Source: Alphaproteobacteria bacterium (GTDB lineage: Bacteria > Pseudomonadota > Alphaproteobacteria > UBA6615). Taken from it: 64,000 bases of DNA. How positions within the stretch are numbered: the first letter of the stretch is position 1; the number at the start of each line of letters is the position of its first letter. The notes beneath the pieces are model-generated. The model did no database searches. It was not told where the DNA came from and saw only the letters and a program-made list of their open reading frames with translations. Both the position numbers and the translations under genes were made by a program. The stretch lies in the NCBI GenBank assembly GCA_011087645.1, contig JAALLF010000006.1, forward strand, positions 124,001-188,000. Direction: 5' to 3'. Below are positions 44,048 through 50,758 of this stretch, piece after piece.

Positions 44048-45193
44048 ATGAGTTTAAATAAAGCCTGCGCGATAGCCGGGGTCGCTGAGTCGCGCCTTGG
44101 CGTGGTACCGGATTCGACGGTGATGACCCTGCAGGCCGAGGCCATGGTCGCCGCGCTGGCCGAGGCTGGCCTAGAGAAATCGGACGTCGACGCAGTGTTC
44201 AGCAGCGGCAATTGGGGCCGCCTACCCCAGCTCCAGGTCTGCGAATATTTGGGCATCCAACCGAGCTATTCCGACAACACGTCGGTCGGCGGCGCGTCCT
44301 TCGAATTTCATCTCGGCCACGCCGCGGCAGCGATCCAGGCCGAGCTGTGTAAGGTCGCGGTGATCCTCTATGGCAGCACCCAGCGCTCACGGCGCGAGCG
44401 GCGCATCTTCGAAGCCCATACCGATTTGGGCTACCAATACGAGGCGCCCTACGGATTGCCGATCCCGGTCGGCGCGTATGCGTTAGCGGCGTCGCGCCAC
44501 ATGTCACAGTACGGCACCACGCCGGAACAATTGGCTGAACTGGCGGTGTCGACCCGGTCGTGGGCGCAACTGAACCCAAAGGCCTATCGCCGCGAGCCGC
44601 TGACCGTCGACGAGGTTCTCGCTTCTGACATGATCGCCTCACCTCTGCGCCGCCTCGACTGTTGTCTGGTGACCGACGGCGGCGGCTGCGTCGTCGTGGT
44701 CAGCCCGGAGATCGCCAAGACCCTGCCCAAGGCGCCGGTCTGGCTGCTCGGCCAGGGTGAATCCCATTCGCATGCGCAGATTTCCGAGATGCCCGACCTC
44801 ACGGTGACCCCGGCGGCGCAATCCGGTAAGCGCGCCTTCGCCATGGCCGGCGTGACGCATAGCGATCTTGACGTGGTGGAAATCTACGACTCGTTCACTA
44901 TCACCGTGCTGCTGACACTGGAATCTCTGGGCTTCTGCAAGCTGGGCGAAAGCGGCACCTTCGTGTCCGGTGGGCGCACCGCGCCGGGCGGCGAATTTCC
45001 GCTGAACACCATGGGCGGCGGCCTGTCCTACTGCCATCCCGGCCAATACGGTATCTTTCTACTGATCGAAGCGGTACGCCAGTTGCGCGGCGAGTGCGGC
45101 GACCGTCAGGTGGCCAATGCGACCCTGGCGCTGGCCAGCGGTACCGGCGGCGTGTTGTCGTCCAACAGCACTGTTATATTGGGCCTCGAATAG
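44048..45193 (+). CDS. Thiolase-like protein (SCP2/DitF type) without nucleophilic Cys
   Basis: The 381-residue protein has the thiolase fold: AIAGVAESRLG at the start, VEIYDSFTITVLLTLESLGF, and GGGLSYCHPGQYGIFLLIEA near the end. At the usual acyl-accepting cysteine the sequence reads TSVGGASFEFHLGHAAAAI, so the nucleophile is absent. Such proteins pair with a Zn-ribbon/OB-fold partner (DUF35), which follows here after 19 bases; the pairs act in side-chain degradation of steroids and similar acyl-CoAs as retro-aldolases. A similar role is likely but unproven. Confidence 0.88.
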   Translation: MSLNKACAIAGVAESRLGVVPDSTVMTLQAEAMVAALAEAGLEKSDVDAVFSSGNWGRLPQLQVCEYLGIQPSYSDNTSVGGASFEFHLGHAAAAIQAELCKVAVILYGSTQRSRRERRIFEAHTDLGYQYEAPYGLPIPVGAYALAASRHMSQYGTTPEQLAELAVSTRSWAQLNPKAYRREPLTVDEVLASDMIASPLRRLDCCLVTDGGGCVVVVSPEIAKTLPKAPVWLLGQGESHSHAQISEMPDLTVTPAAQSGKRAFAMAGVTHSDLDVVEIYDSFTITVLLTLESLGFCKLGESGTFVSGGRTAPGGEFPLNTMGGGLSYCHPGQYGIFLLIEAVRQLRGECGDRQVANATLALASGTGGVLSSNSTVILGLE

Positions 45194-45212
45194 GCAATCG
45201 GAGAAAACGACC

Positions 45213-45605
45213 ATGGCCGAAGAACTGCCCGATCCCGATTCCGCCCCCTATTGGGAAGGTATCGCCGCCGGCGAACTGCGCTACCAGCGCTGCGCCGCTT
45301 GCGATGCGGCGATCTTCTATCCCCGTTCGATCTGTCCGACCTGCGGCACGCCCGAACCCGCATGGCACGTATCGGCCGGCGACGGCGTGGTTCACGCCTG
45401 CTCGATCATCCACCGGGCACCGCCCGCCCATAAAGACGAGGCCCCCTATGTGGTCGCGCTGGTCGATCTCACCGAAGGTTTTCGCATGATGAGCCGGATC
45501 GTCGATTGCGATCCCGATAGCGTCGCCGTGGGTCAAAATGTGAGCGTAGTCTATCGCGAGGACAGCGACGGCACTCCGGCGCCCTATTTTGTTCCCAGCC
45601 CATAA
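45213..45605 (+). CDS. Zn-ribbon/OB-fold (DUF35) partner of the thiolase-like protein
   Basis: This 130-residue protein has an N-terminal helix (YWEGIAAGELRYQRC), a four-cysteine rubredoxin-like ribbon (CAAC and CPTC) and a C-terminal OB-fold (VHACSIIHRAPPAHKD, YVVALVDLTEGFRMMSRIVD). It is the usual partner of SCP2-type thiolase-like subunits and supplies the acyl-CoA binding site in known complexes. GGAG precedes the ATG. The next gene, CoA-transferase subunit A, begins 12 bases later. Confidence 0.92.
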   Translation: MAEELPDPDSAPYWEGIAAGELRYQRCAACDAAIFYPRSICPTCGTPEPAWHVSAGDGVVHACSIIHRAPPAHKDEAPYVVALVDLTEGFRMMSRIVDCDPDSVAVGQNVSVVYREDSDGTPAPYFVPSP

Positions 45606-45617
45606 TGTTGTTCTGAT

Positions 45618-46307
45618 ATGAAAAATAAACGCGCCGATACGCTCGAAGACGCGGTCGACCAGGTCCAAGATGGCGCCACCGTTCTGGTCGCCGGGTTTGG
45701 CGAGCCCGGCGTGCCGGAATTCCTCATCGACGGGGTCTGCGACCGCGGCGTACGCGGCCTGACGGTGGTCAGCAACAATGCCGGCACCGGCCGCTCGGGC
45801 TTGGCGCGATTGCTTGGCGAAGGTTGCATCTCGAAGCTGATTTGTACTTTTCCTTGGGCAAAAGAATCGTTTGTTTTCAAAGAATTATACGACGCGGGTA
45901 AGATTGAGCTTGAAATCGTGCCGCAAGGAACTTTGGCGGAACGAATGCGCACGGCGGGGGCCGGTCTGGGCGGGTTTCTCACGCCAACAGCAGTCGGCAC
46001 CGATCTGGCCGAGGGTAAACCGGTCCACAACATCGACGGCAGGGATTATGTGTTGGAATTGCCACTGCGCGCCGATATTGCCCTGGTCAAAGCATATAAA
46101 GTCGACCCGCGCGGCAACCTCATCTTCCACAAGGCGGCGCGCAATTTTAATCCGATCATGGCGATGGCAGCCGACTACACCATCGTCGAAGCCGCTGAAG
46201 AAGTGGCCCTCGGGGCCCTCGACCCGGAAGTGATCGTCACCGCCGGCGTATTTGTCGACCGCTATTACATCACCGGCCCCTATGCGATCGGCAAGGAAAA
46301 GCAATGA
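45618..46307 (+). CDS. 3-oxoacid CoA-transferase, subunit A
   Basis: The 229-residue protein matches the A subunit of family I CoA-transferases (PcaI/AtoD/ScoA): GATVLVAGFGEPGVPEFLID with the glycine-rich start, VSNNAGTGRSGLARLL, and KVDPRGNLIFHKAARNFNP. It forms the CoA-binding half of the heterodimer that moves CoA between succinyl-CoA and a 3-oxoacid. Its stop overlaps the subunit B start (ATGA). Confidence 0.93.
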   Translation: MKNKRADTLEDAVDQVQDGATVLVAGFGEPGVPEFLIDGVCDRGVRGLTVVSNNAGTGRSGLARLLGEGCISKLICTFPWAKESFVFKELYDAGKIELEIVPQGTLAERMRTAGAGLGGFLTPTAVGTDLAEGKPVHNIDGRDYVLELPLRADIALVKAYKVDPRGNLIFHKAARNFNPIMAMAADYTIVEAAEEVALGALDPEVIVTAGVFVDRYYITGPYAIGKEKQ

Positions 46308-46993
46308 GCGAAACCTCCAACCTGCTGACCCCCCACCTCATGACAAGAGACCAAATCGCCGCCTGCGTCGCTGCTGACCTGGAAGACAATTGGCTGGTCA
46401 ATCTGGGCATCGGCATGCCGACATTGATCCCGTCTTTTATTCCGCAAGGCCGCGACGTGATGTTCCACAGCGAGAATGGCGTTGTCGGCATGGGGCCACC
46501 ACCGGCCCCGGGCGAGGAAGAGCAGGATTTGGTCAGCGCCGGCAAGGGGCTGGTCACGCTGATCCCCGGTGGTGCTTATGTCCATCACACAGACTCGTTC
46601 GCCATCGCGCGCGGCGGCCGCCTCGACTGCGCGGTGCTCGGCGCTTTCCAGGTCGCCGGCAATGGGGATTTGTGCAACTGGCGCCTACCGCACCAAAAAT
46701 CGGGCAGCGTCGGCGGCGCCATGGATATCGCGGCGGGCGCCAAACGGGTGTTTGTGATGATGACCCACACGACGCGCGAGGGCGACGCCAAGATCGTCGC
46801 CGAGCGCAGCTACCCGCTGACCGCTGGCGGCGTGGTCCGCAAAATCTACACCGACATGGCGGTGATCGCGGTGACAACCAATGGGTTGGTGCTGGAAGCG
46901 GTAGCGCCGGGCCTCACAGCCGAGGACGTGCAGGCGGTGACCGGCGCACCGCTCGACACGGCGAACGTGGCGACGATCGCCGTAGCGGCCTGA
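46304..46993 (+). CDS. 3-oxoacid CoA-transferase, subunit B
   Basis: The B subunit (229 residues) carries the catalytic glutamate in FHSENGVVGMG, with NLGIGMPTLIP before it and RGGRLDCAVLGAFQVAGNGDLCNW after it, all typical of PcaJ/AtoA/ScoB. With subunit A it activates a 3-oxoacid such as 3-oxoadipate or acetoacetate. Position after the thiolase-like pair suggests it completes a ring or chain degradation route. The AhpD-like gene follows after 50 bases. Confidence 0.93.
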   Translation: MSETSNLLTPHLMTRDQIAACVAADLEDNWLVNLGIGMPTLIPSFIPQGRDVMFHSENGVVGMGPPPAPGEEEQDLVSAGKGLVTLIPGGAYVHHTDSFAIARGGRLDCAVLGAFQVAGNGDLCNWRLPHQKSGSVGGAMDIAAGAKRVFVMMTHTTREGDAKIVAERSYPLTAGGVVRKIYTDMAVIAVTTNGLVLEAVAPGLTAEDVQAVTGAPLDTANVATIAVAA

Positions 46994-47043
46994 CAAGCGC
47001 TGGCCCGTCCGCTACACTCGGTGCAGAAGAGAGATTATCCAGC

Positions 47044-48150
47044 GTGTCCACTAGCATTTCCTACATCGATGCCCCCTTCCCTGTGCGCCTCGACATCGTC
47101 GTGCTTCACGAGCACGTTTGGGACTGGCTGGCGCGGCCCGGCCTGCGCTGGAGTGGCGAAGAACGCGTCGCCATCGCCGCCGAGCTGCGCCACGCGCACC
47201 GCTGCACCCTGTGTGCCGACCGCAAAGCAGCTTTATCGCCGTACGACATCGACGGCGTCCACAACAGCGTAAGCACCCTGCCCGATCCGGCAATCGAAGC
47301 GATCCACCGCATCGCCACAGACCCGGGACGCCTGACCGAATCTTGGTATCGGGAAACCCTGGCCAGCGGGCTCCGCGATGCCGCCTATGTCGAGCTGGTG
47401 GTGGTTATCGCCTGCGTGATCGCGGTCGATACGTTCGTTCGCGCAATAGGAATGGCGACTTTGGAACTACCCGCACCCGTCGCCGGTTTCCCCTCGCGAA
47501 TTCGACCCGAGGGCGCTGTTCAGGAAGGCGCCTGGGTGCCGACTATCCCGCTTGGCGGGGCCGGCGCGGCCGAGGCCGATCTATACAATGAGGGCTTCGT
47601 CACTAACAGCTATCGGGCGATCAGCCTGGCCGCCCCCCAAGCGCGCATGTTCTTCAATATCGTCGCCACCTACTATGTCGATCGCAACCACATCACCGAT
47701 CCGACCTATAGCGACCGGGCCATCAGCCGGCCGCAAATGGAAGTGATTGCCGCGCGGGTCTCGGCGCTCAATCAGTGCTTCTTCTGAACGACCGCCCATG
47801 TGCGCCAGCTCCGTGCGAGCGGTCAAAAATCCGGTAACGACTACGACCTCTCAGCGGCGATTGGCGCCACCGGCGGCAATGGCGGTGTGCCGGGTGGGCA
47901 GACGCTGCGCAACTTCGCCGACGCGATACTGAGCGGTGACGCCAGGCGCCTGGAACGCACGCGAAATTTCTGCCGGGCGGCGGTCGGCGATGCCGGCATG
48001 GTCGACGCCGCCGCCATCGCTGCCCTGTTCGACGCCCTCGACCGGGTGGCCGATGCGACTGGCATGTATCTCGACGACATCGCGCTCGACGATACCGCCG
48101 AGTTCCGCGCCGCGCTGGGCATCGACGCGTTTCGGACGGCCGGCGACTGA
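47044..48150 (+). CDS. Two-domain AhpD-like protein, probable selenoprotein with in-frame TGA at 47785
   Basis: From the GTG at 47044 the frame is open for 247 codons, meets TGA at 47785-47787, then stays open for 120 further codons to the TGA at 48150. The first part has a CMD-like domain with RCTLCADRK (C54, C57). The second AhpD-like motif spans the TGA: C245-F-F-[TGA]-T-T-A-H252. With selenocysteine at 248 this is exactly C-x-x-U-x-x-x-H of AhpD (compare CEGCVVYH in the gene at 8120). The remaining C-terminus, such as FADAILSGDARRLERTRN, is normal coding sequence. A SECIS-like hairpin follows. A simple nonsense mutation is the alternative. Confidence 0.85.
47804..47823 (+). promoter_or_regulatory. 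Candidate bacterial SECIS hairpin
   Basis: GCC-(A bulge)-GCTC pairs with GAGC-GGT around the five-base loop CGTGC at 47812-47816. Twenty-four bases separate the TGA from the loop. This meets the usual bacterial SECIS pattern: loop 16-37 bases after TGA, small loop with G in the first two positions and an adjacent U, and a bulged stem. An outer pairing GACCGC/GCGGTC (47790-47795 with 47819-47824) is an alternative fold. Confidence 0.6.
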
Positions 48151-48154
48151 GGCG

Positions 48155-48559
48155 CTACCCGACAGGGTTTTTTTCGAAATATTCGATGTCTTCCGGCGTC
48201 GCCTGCCATTCGGGATTGCTCGGCCAGCCGATCATACGCGGCGCCATCTCCGAGCCATAGCGCACCCGAAACAGCAAGGTCCGTTCTGGCCCGTTGGTGT
48301 ATTCGTGCACTTCGCCCGGCGGGTGAACGACAAAGGCACCGGGCTTGATCTCGGTAATGCCCTCGGCAGTCTTCATGGTGCCGCCACCCTCGACGCAAAA
48401 ATAGATTTCGGTAGCATCGGGGTGGCAATGGTCGGGGCTCACCTGGCCCGGCTCCCAACAGGCGACGGTAAAATCGCCCTCGGCGGCGCGGCCGAGAATT
48501 TTCTCGACATGCTTGTTTGGATCAAACTCCTGTTCGTCCTTAAGAGTGAAGGCATACAT
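48155..48559 (-). CDS. Cupin-domain protein
   Basis: This 134-residue single cupin has the first metal motif as DHCHPDATEIYFCVEGGGTM (HxHx4Ex6G layout) and the second as PPGEVHEYTN with a conserved histidine. It should bind Fe, Mn or Zn and may act as a small dioxygenase, isomerase or sensor; the substrate is unknown. GGGAGA precedes the ATG. It converges on the AhpD-like gene with four bases between stops. Confidence 0.85.
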   Translation of the reverse strand: MYAFTLKDEQEFDPNKHVEKILGRAAEGDFTVACWEPGQVSPDHCHPDATEIYFCVEGGGTMKTAEGITEIKPGAFVVHPPGEVHEYTNGPERTLLFRVRYGSEMAPRMIGWPSNPEWQATPEDIEYFEKNPVG

Positions 48560-48666
48560 GTATTGATCTCCCGATATTCAAATTAGCGCGTGCGGAAATG
48601 TAGCGTAAACGCACCCGCGCGCGGTAGCCCATGTAAGGAGTTAGGTGAAAATTATCTGGCAAAGTG

Positions 48667-48743
48667 TGGCGCGCCCGGCAGGACTTGAACCTGCGACCTG
48701 CGGATTAGAAATCCGCCGCTCTATCCAGCTGAGCTACGGGCGC
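48667..48743 (-). tRNA. tRNA-Arg (anticodon UCU)
   Basis: Read on the minus strand it has the acceptor stem GCGCCCG/CGGGCGC, D-arm GCTCAGCTGGATAGAGC, anticodon stem GCGGA/TCCGC with loop TTTCTAA (anticodon TCT), the T-loop GTTCAAGTC, and an encoded CCA end. Length 77 bases. Confidence 0.96.
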
Positions 48744-48783
48744 CCAAACATGAGGCGTGCCCTGTCGCGACACTGGCTGCTGT

Positions 48784-49089
48784 TCAGTGGCTCCAGGGAA
48801 CCTTACGCGACACGGCAAAATTATCGGCATAAGCCTTGGGTCTGACGATACGTTCTTTCGGTTGTTGAACGCTATAGGCGATATCGTGCTTGTCGGCATA
48901 GGCCATGGCGTCGTCGCAGGTATCGAAGGTCAACCGCACCTGCGCCATGGTGTCGCCGGCCCCGGGCCAACCCATCAGCGGGTCGAGCTGCTGGCGGCGG
49001 GTGGGCTCGTATTCGAGCACCCATTTGCCGGTCTTCGCGCGGCCCGACTGCATCGCGGTTTTGGCGGGTTGGTAAATTCGTGCGCGCAT
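48784..49089 (-). CDS. NADH dehydrogenase accessory subunit NDUFS4-like (ETC complex I subunit)
   Basis: This 101-residue protein matches the NDUFS4/18-kDa accessory subunit of complex I: MRARIYQPAKTAMQSGRAKT, WVLEYEPTRRQQLDPLMGW and YADNFAVSRKVPWSH at the end. It occurs in alphaproteobacteria and mitochondria, which supports the taxonomic placement. As usual in these bacteria it lies apart from the main nuo operon, here between two tRNA genes. Confidence 0.93.
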   Translation of the reverse strand: MRARIYQPAKTAMQSGRAKTGKWVLEYEPTRRQQLDPLMGWPGAGDTMAQVRLTFDTCDDAMAYADKHDIAYSVQQPKERIVRPKAYADNFAVSRKVPWSH

Positions 49090-49136
49090 CGCTTCGGTTT
49101 CCGTACTGATTTTAGCCCCAGAACCTCGGGGACAAA

Positions 49137-49213
<77 letters not shown>

Positions 49214-49264
49214 GCTCAACGCCTTCTAGGCGTTTTACCTGGCGGGGGCAAACCTAAATCGTCG

Positions 49265-50014
49265 TTAATTCGAAATTGCCGATCTTTCCGCGTCCGGCAG
49301 ACCGGCGATCTCAAGGATCAGTTTTTTCGCCACCGTTTGGGGGAAATCCGCCGGATTTTCGACCACCATGGTGAAGGAGCCCGGGCCGCCCACCACGAAG
49401 GCGTGGAAATAACCGTTGAGGTCGTATTTCACCCCTTCCACCTCGGTTTGCTCAAGATCGGGCCGGATCGCCAGACCGTTGATGACGATGCCTCGGTCGA
49501 GCGCGCGCTGGCGCGCCGCGGCGACGATCTGGCCATCGCCTTCCCAATCGCGGCCATCGGCGGAGAGGTCGATCACCCGGCGCGTCCCCTCGATCCCATT
49601 GGCTTCGATACTGGCGACCGAAAAGTCGAGCGCGCCGCGAATCGATGTGAGCCCCCCCGGCGGTTGCGGCTGGGCGGCAACGGCGGCGGCGAACGCCTGA
49701 GCGGCTTGGGGACTGTCGATTATGGTCCAACCGATCACCGTGCGCTGGGTTTTCGACCATTCGATAAAAGTCACGGCGATGCGCCCGAGCGGTCCCGATA
49801 GCATAGCGTCGACGACGGCCGGTTGGGTCAGCGCGCTGAGATAACCGGCGCGCTGTAGATCGACCTCGGTGCGGTCGATACTGGCCGACACGTCGACCGC
49901 CAGAACCAGTTCCACATCAACGGCGACGCTCTGGGCTGGCGCGGGGCTGATTTGAAAAAATACAAAAGCCGCGCCAGCAAGGGCGATGGCCAACCTGAAA
50001 CCCCAGCGAATCAT
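49265..50014 (-). CDS. Exported DUF1194 (VWA-like) protein
   Basis: The 249-residue product has a signal peptide (ending near SPAPAQS) and a von Willebrand A-like domain: ELVLAVDVSASIDRTEVDLQ carries the DxSxS metal site, and RRVIDLSADGRDWEGDGQ the later aspartate. This fits DUF1194, a family frequent in alphaproteobacteria and of unknown function. The gene before it in the same direction (50030-50503) is close enough to be co-transcribed. Confidence 0.88.
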   Translation of the reverse strand: MIRWGFRLAIALAGAAFVFFQISPAPAQSVAVDVELVLAVDVSASIDRTEVDLQRAGYLSALTQPAVVDAMLSGPLGRIAVTFIEWSKTQRTVIGWTIIDSPQAAQAFAAAVAAQPQPPGGLTSIRGALDFSVASIEANGIEGTRRVIDLSADGRDWEGDGQIVAAARQRALDRGIVINGLAIRPDLEQTEVEGVKYDLNGYFHAFVVGGPGSFTMVVENPADFPQTVAKKLILEIAGLPDAERSAISN

Positions 50015-50029
50015 GATGCCGGCCAGCCC

Positions 50030-50503
50030 CTAACGGCGACTGCCGGCGGGCAGGCGCTGCTCATCGAGCAGCACCGGGTCGGCACGCAAAGTCTGGGTAA
50101 AGCCGCGCCCGCCAAAGGTAATCTCGCCGCCCTGGGGCCAATTGAGTTCGATGCGCCAACGGTAATAATCGCGGTCGGGGAAACGCTTCTGATCGTCGAC
50201 CAGAGTGCGCGAAATATTCGCGATCGACAATTCGTTCATCATCGTACTGACGCCGCTGTCGCCGAAATCGACGTCGATGCGCAGATCCGACACCTCGTGA
50301 AAGGTCAGCGTCGCCGGCGCGACGCGAAACCGCGCACCCCGCTCGCCGCCAGAAACCCATTCGGCGATGTAGTCGATGTCGAATACGAGATCGCTGCGCC
50401 AGTCGCCCTGGCTTGCGTCGCCGACATCAAATTGCAATCCGTACACGATAACGTCGTGCCACGACATATCATCGAATTCGAGTTCCGGGGTCGCTTCACC
50501 CAT
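50030..50503 (-). CDS. Hypothetical protein
   Basis: I do not recognise this 157-residue protein. It is acidic and beta-rich by pattern (ELEFDDMSWHDVIVYGLQFD, SDLVFDIDYIAEWV, RVAPATLTFHEVSDLRIDVD), with no signal peptide or helix. The alternating hydrophobic/acidic strands could suit a ligand-binding beta fold. The ATG at 50503 is used; a GTG at 50515 is possible. It ends 15 bases before the DUF1194 start, suggesting an operon. Confidence 0.65.
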   Translation of the reverse strand: MGEATPELEFDDMSWHDVIVYGLQFDVGDASQGDWRSDLVFDIDYIAEWVSGGERGARFRVAPATLTFHEVSDLRIDVDFGDSGVSTMMNELSIANISRTLVDDQKRFPDRDYYRWRIELNWPQGGEITFGGRGFTQTLRADPVLLDEQRLPAGSRR

Positions 50504-50758
50504 ACCCGCGAGCACTCCAAGACAGGGACGGTTTTACTTCAGTGAAACCGGCCTCATTGGGAATATAGCGTGATAACCCCTACTACGTGGCGACCAATTT
50601 GGTCTACAGCCAGATCATCCAGGCCGAATTATTTACTTTGTATTAACCATACCTAATCACACTCACGCGCGACGTCGATATTTTTCTGTCAGTATTTTCT
50701 TGGACTTAAGGGGTTTTTCTGCGATTTTAGTGCTCAGTAATCTGGGGATAATGTCCTA

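Noticed and set aside
47800..48150. Separate small gene starting at GTG 47800
   Set aside because: It lies in the same frame as the preceding AhpD-like gene, separated by one TGA, has no ribosome binding site, and its start would cut the conserved CxxUxxxH motif.
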